Shown: positions 1 to 9,255 of the stretch, piece after piece
Layout of the letters: the number at the start of each line of letters is the position of its first letter
How positions within the stretch are numbered: the first letter of the stretch is position 1
The notes under the pieces: model-generated
Databases searched by the model: none
What the model saw: the letters and a program-made list of their open reading frames with translations, nothing else
Told to the model about the DNA's origin: nothing
Origin: Myxococcales bacterium
Lineage (GTDB): Bacteria; Myxococcota_A; SURF-8
Length of the DNA stretch: 64,000 nucleotides
Direction: 5' to 3'
Assembly (NCBI GenBank): GCA_003598065.1
Contig: QZKR01000120.1
Span: 110,368 to 174,367, forward strand
Translations under genes and position numbers: made by a program

Positions 1-39
1 GGTGTCAATCGGTTTCATGTCGGCAAGTTGGCATGCCAT
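1..39 (-). CDS. Start of an unidentified gene (partial, 13 codons)
   Basis: Thirteen codons (MACQLADMKPIDT) run off the left edge of the window. The ATG at 39 is preceded on the minus strand by a GAGGAG ribosome binding site about 2-8 bases upstream. It lies 20 bases after the ugd stop on the same strand, so it is probably co-transcribed with ugd. Too little is visible to name it. A sugar-modifying enzyme of a surface-polysaccharide pathway would fit the context, but that is only a guess. Confidence 0.55.
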   Translation of the reverse strand, partial: MACQLADMKPIDT

Positions 40-59
40 GGCTCCTCATTCGCCGCGGT

Positions 60-1376
60 TCAGTCGGCCGCCGGCCGGCCGATGGAATAATAGGCGAATC
101 CATGCTCGGCCAGCCGTTTCGGATCGTAGAGGTTCCGTCCGTCGAACACCACGGCCTGTTTCATGCTCGTCCTGACGACCGGCCAGTTGGGGCTGGTGAA
201 TTCCGGCCAGTCGGTGAGGACAAGAAGGGCGTCGGCGCCTTCGCAGGCGGATTCGGCGTTGGGCCAGAACGTCGCCGCATGGCCCAGCAACGGCCAGGCC
301 TTGGGCATCGCCTCGGGGTCGTAGGCGCGGATCGCCGCGCCGCGCGACGCCAACGCCTCGATGATCGGCACCGACGGCGCATCGCGCATGTCGTCGGTGT
401 TGGGTTTGAAGGACAATCCCCAGACGGCGAGCGTCAACCCGTGCAAGTCGCCGAAACGGGCGACGATCTTCTCGACGAAACGCTCGCGCACGCGGTTGTT
501 GATCGCCGCCGTTGCACGCAGCACGGTCAATGGCTCGCCGTGCGCTTCAGCCAAAGCCATGAGTCCCGCCACGTCCTTCGGAAGGCAGGAGCCGCCGTAG
601 CCGATGCCGGGGTTCAGGTATCGCCGACCGATGCGCCGGTCCAGTCCCGCGCCGAGCTTCACGGCCTCCACGTCCGCGCCGAGCTTTTCGCAGAGCGCGG
701 CGATGTCGTTGATGTAGCTGATCTTCGTGGCCAAAAAGCCGTTGGCGGCCAACTTCACCATTTCCGACGAAGCCAGATCGGTTTTGACCAGCGGAGTCTG
801 GTCGGAAAGGAAGGGGCGGTAAAGCTCCTCCACAAGACCGCAGACCGCGTCGCTTTCCGCGCCGATGACGACCCGGCTGGGGTTCATGAAGTCGTCCACG
901 CCGGACCCCTGGCGCAAAAACTCAGGGCAGAACGCCACATGGATCGGGACGGCGGCATGAGTGCGCAACCAGCCGCCCAGTTTTCGCGTTGCGCCGGGGG
1001 GAACGGTGGATTTTACAATAACCAGCGATTCTCTCGCCGCATGATCGGCGATGACCTGCGCCGCGTCGTCAAGCTGGGAGAGATCCACACTGCCGTCAGA
1101 AAGCCCCGGCGTACCGACGGCCAGCATGAGCATGTCATGGCGGCGCACGGCCTCGGCAAGATTATCGGTGAAGGCGATACGCCCCGCTTTCAGCGCGCGA
1201 TTCAGGAGAAGATAGACTCCCGGCTCATAGAACGGCACTTCGCCTTTGGCGAGCTTCTCGATTTTCTCGCCGTCCCGGTCGGCGACAAGCACCGTCCGCC
1301 CCTGCTCGGCGAAGCACACGGCGACGACCACACCGACATAGCCCGCTCCAACTATAGTCACCTGGGAAGGGTTCAT
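60..1376 (-). CDS. ugd: UDP-glucose 6-dehydrogenase family protein
   Basis: This NAD-dependent nucleotide-sugar dehydrogenase (438 aa) oxidises a UDP-hexose to the uronic acid in two steps, feeding cell-surface polysaccharide synthesis. The Rossmann motif G10-A-G-Y-V-G15 is at the N-terminus. The catalytic cysteine lies in GYGGSCLPKD (C264, with K267), and the conserved MVKLAANGFLATK stretch (K208, N212) joins the two Rossmann halves. Length is normal for the UDP-glucose/GDP-mannose dehydrogenase family. ATG 1376 was chosen because GGAG sits 8 bases upstream; an in-frame GTG at 1385 is possible. UDP-ManNAc or UDP-GlcNAc dehydrogenases share this fold, so the exact substrate is inferred. Confidence 0.88.
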   Translation of the reverse strand: MNPSQVTIVGAGYVGVVVAVCFAEQGRTVLVADRDGEKIEKLAKGEVPFYEPGVYLLLNRALKAGRIAFTDNLAEAVRRHDMLMLAVGTPGLSDGSVDLSQLDDAAQVIADHAARESLVIVKSTVPPGATRKLGGWLRTHAAVPIHVAFCPEFLRQGSGVDDFMNPSRVVIGAESDAVCGLVEELYRPFLSDQTPLVKTDLASSEMVKLAANGFLATKISYINDIAALCEKLGADVEAVKLGAGLDRRIGRRYLNPGIGYGGSCLPKDVAGLMALAEAHGEPLTVLRATAAINNRVRERFVEKIVARFGDLHGLTLAVWGLSFKPNTDDMRDAPSVPIIEALASRGAAIRAYDPEAMPKAWPLLGHAATFWPNAESACEGADALLVLTDWPEFTSPNWPVVRTSMKQAVVFDGRNLYDPKRLAEHGFAYYSIGRPAAD

Positions 1377-1500
1377 GCGCCCCACTCCATATTCAGGGTC
1401 ATCCTCCCCGCCGCGTTCGATCGTATGGTTCCGGTCCGTTTCCGCCGGGAAGACTACGCCAAGGACCGCATTCTGTCAAAAGCCTGACCGACCAAAATTC

Positions 1501-1530
1501 TTGACAGTTCTCCGCCAAGGGCGCTACTGG
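1501..1530 (+). promoter_or_regulatory. Candidate sigma70-type promoter for the porin gene
   Basis: TTGACA at 1501-1506 is followed after 18 bases by TACTGG at 1525-1530, which is a weak -10. It lies in the short gap between ugd (minus strand) and the porin start at 1555. The -35 match is perfect; the -10 is poor. Confidence 0.35.
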
Positions 1531-1554
1531 ATAGCCAACGCCAAGGGAGGAACC

Positions 1555-2973
1555 ATGCGCTCCGCTTTCGCCACATTCGGAATTGCGCTTATCGTCGTCG
1601 CCATGACCGTCGCCGCGGCGCGCGCCGAAACGCCCGCCGCACCCGCACAAGCGGTGTTCTCCGACGACAAGCCCGATGCCAAGCGCGCGAAAAGGAAACC
1701 TGCTGTAAAGAAAAAGAAGCCTCAGCCGCAAACGGCGAAACAGGAGAAGGCGAAGCCGAAATCGACGAAAGAACTGACCGCCGAGCAGGCCGCGCTCGCC
1801 GAACGCTTGACGGCTCTGGAAAACCAGCTTGCCGAAAGCAAAGCCAACGAAGCGGCCGCGAAAGAAAAGCTGATAAAAGAGCTTGAGGCGTTGCGCACCG
1901 AACTGGAAAAAAGGCTCGCCGAGGAAAGCGCCGCGCGCCAGAAGGCGGAAACGCAGGCGGCTTCCCTGACGGCCGACGTCGAAGCGCTCAAGGCGGCCCA
2001 GGAAGAAACGGAAAGCAAGCCGGAAATCGACGTCGAGGCGCACGCCGCGCTGGATCTGGGCTTCTACCAGGAGGGCGCGGGCGACAGCGGCTTCATCCTA
2101 CGCGAGGCCGAGGTGGCGGTGGGCTATGCGCCGGTCGAGCGGTTCCGGCTGCTCGTCGCGCCGGAATGGAGCGGCTACGCCCGGGAGTTCGGGATTCGTG
2201 AAGCCTATTTCGACGTCGATACGCTGCCCAAGATGAAAACCGCCGACGACGGGTCGGAGGCCGTGGAGGAGACGTCGCCGACGCGCTGGCGACCCGCGCG
2301 CCGCTTCGGGCGCGACGCAGAACGCTACGGCTTCCGACCGGACACATGGCTGGCCGTGCGCGGCGGCAAGCTCGATCTGCCCTTCGGCATTCATGGCCCT
2401 TACGATCGCGCCCGCCATCGTTTCACCGTGGCCATGCCGCTGCCAATAGCCGAAACCACCGGCCTGCTCAACGACCTGGGGTTGATGGCCTACGGCGCGC
2501 ATCCGTGGGTGAACTATCAGGCCGTGGCCGTCAACGGCCGCTTAGGCGGCTTCGGCGCGGGGGCGCGCCTCGGCGTGACGCCCTTCGACTGGCTGGAGTT
2601 CGCGGCGAATTACCTCTACGAGTTCCAGGATCCCGACAGCCGGCGGCGCTTCCAGTTGATTGCCGCCGAGGCGGCCGTGGCCGTGTGGCATCTGGAGTTC
2701 GTGACGCAATACACCTGGGAGCAGGAAAAGACGACGCTCGACAACCTTTTCCACTATGGCTGGCACGGCGAAGCGCGAGCGATCTTCAGCCCGGTTTACG
2801 CGGCCTTCCAGGGCGGCGTCTTCCATCGCGGCGGCGTCGGCAATTCCTGGCGGCTCGGCCCGACCCTCGGCTGGTGGGCTATTCCCAAGCATCTTACGGT
2901 GAAGGGCGAGTACCAATTCCATTCCGAAGGCCGCCAGAGCGTCGGCCTTCTGCAAGCGGTCGGATATTACTGA
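1555..2973 (+). CDS. Outer-membrane porin with N-terminal coiled coil
   Basis: The protein is 472 aa. The first 24 residues are a signal peptide ending near AAARAE. A Lys/Pro-rich stretch follows, then about 100 residues of Ala/Glu/Lys/Leu heptads (residues ~75-165) predicted to form a coiled coil, then a region of alternating aromatic strands that ends in YY, as expected for a beta barrel assembled by BAM. The layout resembles phosphate-selective porin-like (OprO/OprP) proteins with an N-terminal trimerisation segment. ATG 1555 was chosen over upstream options because AAGGGAGG lies 5 bases before it and the signal peptide starts there. What it transports is unknown. It ends 17 bases before ispG. 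Confidence 0.65.
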   Translation: MRSAFATFGIALIVVAMTVAAARAETPAAPAQAVFSDDKPDAKRAKRKPAVKKKKPQPQTAKQEKAKPKSTKELTAEQAALAERLTALENQLAESKANEAAAKEKLIKELEALRTELEKRLAEESAARQKAETQAASLTADVEALKAAQEETESKPEIDVEAHAALDLGFYQEGAGDSGFILREAEVAVGYAPVERFRLLVAPEWSGYAREFGIREAYFDVDTLPKMKTADDGSEAVEETSPTRWRPARRFGRDAERYGFRPDTWLAVRGGKLDLPFGIHGPYDRARHRFTVAMPLPIAETTGLLNDLGLMAYGAHPWVNYQAVAVNGRLGGFGAGARLGVTPFDWLEFAANYLYEFQDPDSRRRFQLIAAEAAVAVWHLEFVTQYTWEQEKTTLDNLFHYGWHGEARAIFSPVYAAFQGGVFHRGGVGNSWRLGPTLGWWAIPKHLTVKGEYQFHSEGRQSVGLLQAVGYY

Positions 2974-2990
2974 CCGAGCGGGAACGACTC

Positions 2991-4085
2991 ATGCGCAAAC
3001 CGACCCGACAGATTCTTCTCGGCTCCGTCGCCGTGGGCGGCGGCGCGCCGATCTCGATTCAGTCGATGACCACCACGCATACAAAAGACGTGGAAGGAAC
3101 GATCAGCCAGGCCATCGCCCTGATGACCGCCGGTTGCGACATCGTCCGCGTGGCGGTATACGACGATGGCGACGCACAAGCGATCGCGGCGATCAAACCA
3201 CGCATCAACCTGCCGCTCGTCGCCGACATCCATTTCGATTACCGCCTTGCGCTGGCCGCCGTCCGCGCCGGCGTGGACGGATTGCGCATCAACCCCGGCA
3301 ACATCGGCAAGGTCGAGCGCGTGCAGCAGGTCGTCGAAGCGGCGAAAGAGCGGAACATCCCCATCCGCATCGGCGTCAACGCCGGCTCGCTCGAATGCAC
3401 GCTCCTGGAGAAATACGGCGGCCCGACGGCCGAAGCGATGGTCGAGAGCGCGGAGAGTCATATCAAAATCCTGGAGGATCTCGGCTATCCCAATCTCAAG
3501 GTGAGCCTCAAAGCCTCCACGCCGATGCTGACGGTGAAGGCCAACCGGTTGTTCGCCGAGCGTTTCGATTATCCGCTGCATCTCGGTGTGACGGAGGCCG
3601 GTCCGCCCTTCACCGGCGCGGTGCGCTCGGCGGCGGCCCTGACGCTGCTGTTGTCGGAAGGCATCGGCGACACGATCCGCATTTCGCTCACCGCCGATCC
3701 GATCGAGGAAGTGCGCGCCGCGCGGGCCCTGCTCGAAGCGCTGGAACTGCGCCAGCCGGGGCTGCGCGTCGTCTCCTGCCCCACCTGCGGCCGCTGTCAG
3801 GCGGACGGGCTCATCGACCTCGCCAGCCGCATCGAGATCAAACTGTCGCACATCAAGGAGCCGATCACCGTGGCCGTGATGGGCTGCGCCGTCAACGGTC
3901 CGGGCGAGGCGCGCGAGGCCGACGTCGGCGTGGCCTTCGGCAAGGGCCGCGGACTTTTGTTCCGCAAGGGCGAGCGCGTCGGCGTGATTCCCGAAAACGC
4001 CGTCGAATCGACGCTCATCGCCGAAGTCGAGCGGCTGGTCGAGGAGCGGCAGGGCAGCGCGGACGGGGACGAGAAGGACTCATGA
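2991..4085 (+). CDS. ispG: 4-hydroxy-3-methylbut-2-enyl diphosphate synthase
   Basis: IspG (GcpE) catalyses the penultimate step of the MEP isoprenoid pathway, the reductive ring opening of MEcPP to HMBPP, using a [4Fe-4S] cluster. The protein is 364 aa, the compact bacterial form. It has the N-terminal TIM-barrel start GSVAVGGGAPISIQSMTTTH and the cluster ligands C263 and C266 (SCPTCGRC), C299 and E306 (MGCAVNGPGE). The start at 2991 matches family N-termini; GAGCGGGA upstream is a weak ribosome site. It shows that this organism makes isoprenoids by the MEP route, which matters for interpreting the HMG-CoA-synthase-like gene at 10578-12029. Confidence 0.95.
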   Translation: MRKPTRQILLGSVAVGGGAPISIQSMTTTHTKDVEGTISQAIALMTAGCDIVRVAVYDDGDAQAIAAIKPRINLPLVADIHFDYRLALAAVRAGVDGLRINPGNIGKVERVQQVVEAAKERNIPIRIGVNAGSLECTLLEKYGGPTAEAMVESAESHIKILEDLGYPNLKVSLKASTPMLTVKANRLFAERFDYPLHLGVTEAGPPFTGAVRSAAALTLLLSEGIGDTIRISLTADPIEEVRAARALLEALELRQPGLRVVSCPTCGRCQADGLIDLASRIEIKLSHIKEPITVAVMGCAVNGPGEAREADVGVAFGKGRGLLFRKGERVGVIPENAVESTLIAEVERLVEERQGSADGDEKDS

Positions 4086-4131
4086 GGTCGATCGGCCATG
4101 CAACGGGCAATCGACAACTAACCGATACCCC

Positions 4132-6240
4132 TCACCGCGACCAGCCTTCAAGGAGTTGCTGCCTCAGTTCCGCTGGGTCTCGCGTGGGTTTCTGGCAAAG
4201 GCCGTAGCGACACACCCAGGCTGTCGGTTTGCCGTTCAGCCGTCCTTTATCGGCGGCGACAGGCGCTAATGCTTGGGCGGCGGATAGACTCGACTCGTCC
4301 AGACGGATCAGCACCGCATTCGCCGGACAAAGCGCGGCGAAAGCGGCTATCAAGCTTTGCGTCTCTGCCTCGTCTGGCTCGCCGACGATCGTCGCCTCAT
4401 AATAGGGACCAAGGTAGCGTTCCAGACCGATCAGCCAGGCGGACATTTCCAATCCCATCTGGCGCAGCGTTCCGCCATGGGTGCGCAGCAGCGTTTCGGC
4501 TTCCTCGCGATAACGCGGCTCACCGGTGAGAGCGACGGCGGTCAACAGAGCGTTCAGCATCGCGCCGTTGCCGGAAGGCCGCACGCTGTCGTAAATCTCG
4601 GACCGCCGGCCCAACGGGGTCTCGGCATTGTCCGCCGTATTGAAAAACCCGCCGGCGGGATCGCGGAAACGGGACAGGGACAGTTCGAGAAGTCGTCGTC
4701 CCTCCTCCAGATAACGCCATGCGCCCGTGGCCTGGAAAAGATCGAAAAGGCCGATGGAGAACAAGGCATAGTCGGTGAGCATGCCCGGCCCCGTTTGTCT
4801 TCCCTCGTTGGCGGCGCGGGCGAGACCGCCATCCGAAAGACGATGCCGTTCCAAAAGAAAATCCGCCGCGCGGGAAGCGGCGCGCCGATAACTTTCGTCG
4901 TTGAAATGCAGCGCCGCGCGGGCGAAAGCGGAGATGGCGAGACCGTTCCAGCTGGTGACGACCTTGCGGTCCAGACCGGGGGCGGCGCGCTCGGCGCGCG
5001 TTTGCCGCAGAAGCGGCGCGTAATGCCCGACCAGCTTATCGACGGGCGTCGTCGTCGCCGGATAGATTCGTCCCACCTGCTCCGGCGGCACACGGCGCGT
5101 CAGGACGTTCTTGCCCTCGAAGTTGCCTCCCTCCGATACGCCAAACAACATGGCCAGCGCCGGACCATCGGTCGGGCCGGCTGCCGCGAGAACTTCAGCC
5201 GGCGTCCAGACGTAAAACGATCCTTCCTCGCCCCCCGAGTCGGCGTCAAGGCTGGCGAAGAACGCGCCTTCCTCGTCCGAAAGATCCCGAATAAGAAAAT
5301 CGAGCGTCGCGCGGGCGATCTCGGCATAGCGCGCCTCGCCAAACACCGCCGCCGCTTCGGTGTACAGCGCCGCTAGTTGCGCGTTGTCGTAAAGCATCTT
5401 TTCGAAATGGGGCACGGTCCATGAGGCATCGACCGTGTAGCGGTGAAAACCGCCGCCGACGTGATCGTGCAGCCCGCCCTCCCCCATCGCATCCAGCGTC
5501 CGGCGGACGAGTCCACCGAGCAGATCGTCGCCGGTGCGGCGAAAGCGGGTCAGCAGAAACTGCCAGACGAGCGGCGTGGGAAACTTCTGCGCACCGGAGA
5601 ATCCGCCATGCACGTTGTCGTAGCGGCGAATGGCCAGGCGCACCGCCTCGTCGAGCGCCGTTTCGTCGGGCAGACCGCTCTGCCGCTGTCTGTCGTGTTG
5701 CGCGAGGATGCTGACGAGCCGCTCGGCCTGATCGTCCACGGCGCGGCGGTTCTCGCCAAAGACGCGCTGGATCTGACCCAGAACGGAAAGAAACGTCTCT
5801 TTCGGAAAATACGTGCCGCCATAGAAAGGCTTCAGATCGGGCGTGAGAAACGCCGACATCGGCCAGCCGCCCGAACCGGTCATCGCCATCACCGCGTCCA
5901 TGTACGTCGCATCGAGGTCGGGCCGTTCCTCGCGATCCACCTTGATGCTCACGAAATGGCGATTGAGAAAGGCGGCGACCTCGTCGTCCTCGAACGCCTC
6001 GTGCGCCATGACGTGGCACCAATGGCAGGAGGAATAGCCGATCGACAGGAAAATCGGCTTCTGCTCCGCTTTGGCGCGATTCAGCGCTTCGTCGCCCCAG
6101 GCGAACCAATCCACCGGATTGTGGGCATGCTGCCGCAAATACAAGGACATTTCATGCTTCAGACGGTTGCCTGAAACACGGATCGCGGCCGGCGTGCGAA
6201 CCGGCTCGCCTGGATGGGATTGGGAACGGTCGGCGCTCAT
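4132..6240 (-). CDS. DUF255 thioredoxin-fold / glucosidase-fold protein (YyaL/SPATA20 family)
   Basis: A 702-aa member of the widespread YyaL/SPATA20 family. The N-terminal ~180 residues are a thioredoxin-like DUF255 domain with the motif C72-H-W-C75 ([12 protein letters not shown]), preceded by NPVDWFAWG. The rest is an alpha/alpha barrel of the N-acylglucosamine-epimerase/six-hairpin type, with the family motifs [13 protein letters not shown] and [16 protein letters not shown]. The biochemical role of the family is unsettled; the CxxC suggests redox chemistry. The start has GGAGAG 10 bases upstream. It converges with ispG at its 3' end, with 46 bases between the genes. Confidence 0.88.
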   Translation of the reverse strand: MSADRSQSHPGEPVRTPAAIRVSGNRLKHEMSLYLRQHAHNPVDWFAWGDEALNRAKAEQKPIFLSIGYSSCHWCHVMAHEAFEDDEVAAFLNRHFVSIKVDREERPDLDATYMDAVMAMTGSGGWPMSAFLTPDLKPFYGGTYFPKETFLSVLGQIQRVFGENRRAVDDQAERLVSILAQHDRQRQSGLPDETALDEAVRLAIRRYDNVHGGFSGAQKFPTPLVWQFLLTRFRRTGDDLLGGLVRRTLDAMGEGGLHDHVGGGFHRYTVDASWTVPHFEKMLYDNAQLAALYTEAAAVFGEARYAEIARATLDFLIRDLSDEEGAFFASLDADSGGEEGSFYVWTPAEVLAAAGPTDGPALAMLFGVSEGGNFEGKNVLTRRVPPEQVGRIYPATTTPVDKLVGHYAPLLRQTRAERAAPGLDRKVVTSWNGLAISAFARAALHFNDESYRRAASRAADFLLERHRLSDGGLARAANEGRQTGPGMLTDYALFSIGLFDLFQATGAWRYLEEGRRLLELSLSRFRDPAGGFFNTADNAETPLGRRSEIYDSVRPSGNGAMLNALLTAVALTGEPRYREEAETLLRTHGGTLRQMGLEMSAWLIGLERYLGPYYEATIVGEPDEAETQSLIAAFAALCPANAVLIRLDESSLSAAQALAPVAADKGRLNGKPTAWVCRYGLCQKPTRDPAELRQQLLEGWSR

Positions 6241-6520
6241 GACGGGGGCTCTCCGGCAATTGAAAGTCAGTCATTAACTTTGGAAGCCCCGGCGGCCGAT
6301 TCTATTCCGAACGACCTGGCGCCGGCGCAAAATTTTTCTTGCGTTATCGCCGCGTTTCGTGTAATTCACCCGAGTCGTATGGTGATGGCTCCGAGTTCGT
6401 TTGGCGGCTTCGGTTAGGAATCTCTCCTTCAGAAGGTCCAACGGTTCTCGCGCTCCTCGCCAACCGGGGTCCGCCCCGCAACAGGACAGGCTTTGGGTGC
6501 TTTCAGGAAAGGGTGATGGG

Positions 6521-6805
6521 ATGTCGAACAAGCTTTACGTTGGCAACTTGTCGTGGAATACTGACGGCGCCGCGTTGGAGAACGCGTTCGGCGGTTACGG
6601 TACGATCACCGAGACGAAGGTTATTACCGATCGCGAAACGGGTCGCAGCCGTGGTTTCGGCTTCGTGACCTTCTCGAATGAAGAGGATGCTCAGAAGGCG
6701 CTGGCGATGGACGGCGCGCAGATTGATGGCCGTACTTTGAAAGTCAGCCTGGCTCGGGAGCGGGACGATCGTCCCGCCCGTCGCCCGGTAGGCAACCGCT
6801 ACTAA
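6521..6805 (+). CDS. Small RRM-type RNA-binding protein
   Basis: A 94-aa protein made of one RNA recognition motif. RNP2 is KLYVGNL at residues 4-10 and RNP1 is RGFGFVTF at about 44-51. The tail after the domain is short and basic (ERDDRPARRP). Proteins like this are common in cyanobacteria and delta-type bacteria and are often cold-induced RNA chaperones. AGGAAAGGGTGA precedes the ATG. A leader of about 280 bases upstream holds no gene. The stop is only 13 bases before the initiator tRNA, with no terminator between, so the two probably share a transcript. Confidence 0.88.
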   Translation: MSNKLYVGNLSWNTDGAALENAFGGYGTITETKVITDRETGRSRGFGFVTFSNEEDAQKALAMDGAQIDGRTLKVSLARERDDRPARRPVGNRY

Positions 6806-6818
6806 ACTGAAAGCTTAT

Positions 6819-6895
6819 TGCGGGGTGGAGCAGTCTGGTAGCTCGTCGGACTCATGATCCGAAGGTCGTAGGTTCGAATCCTACCCCCGCTACCA
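6819..6895 (+). tRNA. Initiator tRNA-Met (CAU)
   Basis: A full 77-base cloverleaf. The acceptor is TGCGGGG/CCCCGCT, the D stem GAGC/GCTC, the anticodon loop CTCATGA (CAU), the T arm GTAGG-TTCGAAT-CCTAC, with CCA encoded. Position 1:72 is a T:T mismatch; an unpaired 1:72 is the hallmark of bacterial initiator tRNA, and the body closely matches E. coli tRNA-fMet. One oddity is that the usual three G:C pairs of the initiator anticodon stem are reduced to two plus A31:T39, and position 37 is G. Confidence 0.93.
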
Positions 6896-6903
6896 TAAAT
6901 CAG

Positions 6904-6938
6904 AAGGGCTTGACGGGGAGCCGTCAGGCCCTTTTGTT
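6904..6938 (+). terminator. Rho-independent terminator after the RRM/tRNA-fMet unit
   Basis: The hairpin GGGCTTGACGG-GGAG-CCGTCAGGCCC (11-bp stem with one G:T pair) is followed by TTTTGTTTT. It closes the RRM/tRNA-Met transcript. Confidence 0.9.
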
Positions 6939-7053
6939 TTCCTTCCGGCGAACGGAGGTTCTTTTCCTGGTTTCAGGAGGAAAATTCCGGGAATAAGCCG
7001 AAGGCCCTTGACATCTGTTTCACAAGGCGTGGAACAACAGGAAAGGAAAGGAA

Positions 7054-7428
7054 ATGCCCCACACTCCCGAATCGATCCAGCAGAATTTTTCCGTCAGCGA
7101 CACGGCCGTCAACGAATTGGCCGCCTTTATGGGCCAAGACGAAAACAACGGCAAGGCGTTACGGCTGTACTTCGCCGGCAACGGCTGCTCCGGACCGCGC
7201 CTGGGCTTTGCCCTGGAGAGCCCCAACGTGGATGAGGCGATCTACAACAAGCGCGGCGTGACCATCCAGGCCGACCAGGAAACGATGACCATCATCGAGT
7301 CTTACGGCGGCGTATCGCTGGATTTCGTCGATGATCCGGTTTACGGGTCCGGCTTCCGCGCCGACTTCAAGAACCCGCCGGAAGGCGGCTGCGGCTCCAG
7401 TTGCGGCTCGGGCGGCTGCGGCTGCTAA
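7054..7428 (+). CDS. IscA/HesB-like iron-sulfur protein
   Basis: A 124-aa A-type scaffold-like protein. It keeps the first conserved cysteine in GNGCSGPRLGF (~residue 50), the strand pattern of the HesB fold, and GGVSLDFVDDPVYGSGFRAD, which matches the IscA TLDFV segment. The C-terminal cysteine motif (CGC in IscA) is expanded to GGCGSSCGSGGCGC, giving four tail cysteines. It probably carries or transfers Fe-S clusters; a metal-storage role is also possible given the tail. GGAAAGGAA precedes the ATG. It is monocistronic with its own terminator. Confidence 0.75.
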   Translation: MPHTPESIQQNFSVSDTAVNELAAFMGQDENNGKALRLYFAGNGCSGPRLGFALESPNVDEAIYNKRGVTIQADQETMTIIESYGGVSLDFVDDPVYGSGFRADFKNPPEGGCGSSCGSGGCGC

Positions 7429-7450
7429 CCGCGTGTACGTCTGAAAAATC

Positions 7451-7484
7451 AACGCCCCCGGTTATGAACCAGGGGCGTTTTTAT
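7451..7484. terminator. Bidirectional terminator
   Basis: The stem AACGCCCC...GGTT-ATG-AACC...GGGGCGTT is followed by TTTTATTT on the plus strand and by GATTTTTC on the minus strand. It sits between the convergent IscA-like and rhodanese genes. Confidence 0.88.
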
Positions 7485-7512
7485 TTGTCTGCGGCAGTCG
7501 TTCGAATTTCGT

Positions 7513-8280
7513 TTATCGCCCGCTGAACGGATATCCCGCCGCCGCCCAGGCGTTCATGCCGCCGTCGAGATAACGCACCGCCCAATAACCATCGTCGATC
7601 AGCCGATTGCCGGCGATTCCGGACATCGAGTTCGTCATGCAGTACAGCACGATCTTTCGTCCCAAATCCTCTCCAATGTAGGCCCGGATCGCATCGGGAT
7701 CGTTATAGGGGATGTGTGTGTCCGTGCCGGGAATTTCGCCCGCGTAGGGGACGTGTACGTTGATCAGCAGAAAATCTTTGTGAGTCAGCGCCTCGTGCAG
7801 ATCGTCGGGCGAAATCGGGAGCAGCTCGGGGATGAGCGTCTCCTCGGATTCGTCTTGCTCCGCCGCGCTCTCTTCATCCTCGTTCTGATCGACGGATTCC
7901 GCGTCTCCGTCTTCGGCGACATCTTCCTCGTCGCCATCCACGGCCTCGGGATCCGAGTCCGTATCGGCGTCGGCCGCATCAATGTCATCCCTATCCGCTT
8001 CGACGCCGTCTCCATCCGCGCCGGCGCCGTCCCCGTCACGATCAGCGCCGTCCGCGTCTCCATCAGGTTCGACATCGCCATCGCTTAGGTCTGCCTCGGA
8101 CAACGAATCGCTGTCTTGATTTTCCGGCGCCTCCGCGTCGTCATCGGCGCCCTGCCCTTCCTCATCCGCATCCACATCCGCACAGCCGCAGTCGGACGGA
8201 AAATCATCGCCGCAGGCCGCCATGATGAAAACGGCGGCAAAACAGCACACCATCGCCCAAACACATGGGAATGTCTTCAT
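7513..8280 (-). CDS. DGD-linker lipoprotein with C-terminal rhodanese domain
   Basis: A 255-aa exported protein. The signal peptide ends in a lipobox (FIMAAC, Cys ~23). Residues ~25-145 are an acidic low-complexity linker full of DGD, DAD and DED. The C-terminal ~105 residues are a single rhodanese (sulfurtransferase) domain with the active-site loop YCMTNSMSG (C214) and the typical ending YLDGGMNAWAAAGYPF. It would transfer sulfur or sense thiols outside the inner membrane, held away from the lipid by the linker. AGGAAAA precedes the ATG. It lies 39 bases downstream of the cysteine synthase gene on the same strand, so sulfur metabolism may link the two. Confidence 0.8.
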   Translation of the reverse strand: MKTFPCVWAMVCCFAAVFIMAACGDDFPSDCGCADVDADEEGQGADDDAEAPENQDSDSLSEADLSDGDVEPDGDADGADRDGDGAGADGDGVEADRDDIDAADADTDSDPEAVDGDEEDVAEDGDAESVDQNEDEESAAEQDESEETLIPELLPISPDDLHEALTHKDFLLINVHVPYAGEIPGTDTHIPYNDPDAIRAYIGEDLGRKIVLYCMTNSMSGIAGNRLIDDGYWAVRYLDGGMNAWAAAGYPFSGR

Positions 8281-8319
8281 TGCGTTTTCCTAAGAATGAT
8301 CGTTGAAGAAATTCAGCGC

Positions 8320-9237
8320 TTACGGCGGACAAAGCGCGCAGACGGAGCGGAACACTTCGGTGGAGAGGTAACGGTCGCCGCGATCGGGCAGGATCACAAC
8401 CACCGTCGAGCCGCGCGGCAGTTCCTTCGCCGTCTGAATCGCTCCCCACACCGCCGCACCGCTGGAGATGCCGGAAAAGATGCCTTCGCGCAAGGCCAGG
8501 TCGCGGAACGCTTCGAAAGCGTCATCGTCGCTGCAAACAAGCTTCCGGTCGATGCGGTCGGGCTCGTAGATCGACGGTACGATCGATTCCTGCATGTTTT
8601 TCAAACCCTGGATGCGGTGGTTCAGATTCGGCTCGACGCCGACGATCCGAATGGCGGGGTTTTTCTCCCTGAAATAACGGGAGCAGCCCATCAGCGTGCC
8701 CGTCGTCCCCATGCCGGCGACAAAAGCGGTGATCTCGCCGCGCGTCTGCTCGTAGATCTCCGGCCCCGTCGTCCAGTAATGGGCCAGGTAGTTGTTGGGG
8801 TTGTCGAACTGGTTGGGCATGAAATAATGCTCGCCGTTGTCCGCCATGATGTGGTGAGCACGGCGGATCGCGCCGTCGGTGCGGTCGCAACCGGGGGTCA
8901 GTTCCAGTTCGGCGCCGTAGGCTTGAAGAATGGCGCGCCGTTCCTCGCTGACGCAGGCGGGCATCGTCAGTTTGATGCGATAGCCGAGCGCCCGCGCCAC
9001 CATCGCCATGCCGATGCCGGTATTGCCGGAAGTCGGCTCCAGGATGGTTTTGTCGGGCGTAAGCGAGCCGTCTTCGATAGCTTGCTTGAGCATGAAATAG
9101 GCCGGACGGTCCTTCACCGATCCGCCGGGATTTGCGCCTTCCAACTTGGCCAGGATGCGCACACCGCTGGCGACGCTGTCCCAGAGTTGACGAACTTCGA
9201 CCAGAGGCGTGTTGCCGATGGCGTCCAGAATGCTCAT
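8320..9237 (-). CDS. Cysteine synthase (O-acetylserine sulfhydrylase family)
   Basis: A PLP-dependent beta-family synthase of 305 aa that makes L-cysteine from O-acetyl-L-serine and sulfide or thiosulfate. The PLP lysine is in GGSVKDRPA, the phosphate-binding loop follows in TSGNTGIGMAM, and the C-terminal SGISSGAAVWGA motif is present. The SEERRAILQAYGAEL segment is closer to CysM than to CysK, but the call between them is not secure. ATG 9237 was chosen for its TAGGAG site 9 bases upstream; the reading frame is open well beyond it. It shares a strand with the thiolase upstream and the rhodanese lipoprotein downstream. Confidence 0.9.
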   Translation of the reverse strand: MSILDAIGNTPLVEVRQLWDSVASGVRILAKLEGANPGGSVKDRPAYFMLKQAIEDGSLTPDKTILEPTSGNTGIGMAMVARALGYRIKLTMPACVSEERRAILQAYGAELELTPGCDRTDGAIRRAHHIMADNGEHYFMPNQFDNPNNYLAHYWTTGPEIYEQTRGEITAFVAGMGTTGTLMGCSRYFREKNPAIRIVGVEPNLNHRIQGLKNMQESIVPSIYEPDRIDRKLVCSDDDAFEAFRDLALREGIFSGISSGAAVWGAIQTAKELPRGSTVVVILPDRGDRYLSTEVFRSVCALCPP

Positions 9238-9255
9238 GGATGTACTCCTACCACT

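Noticed and set aside
33..1487. Long plus-strand open frame (484 codons) opposite ugd
   Set aside because: It mirrors ugd, has no ribosome site and shows no protein-family pattern; high GC leaves antisense frames open.
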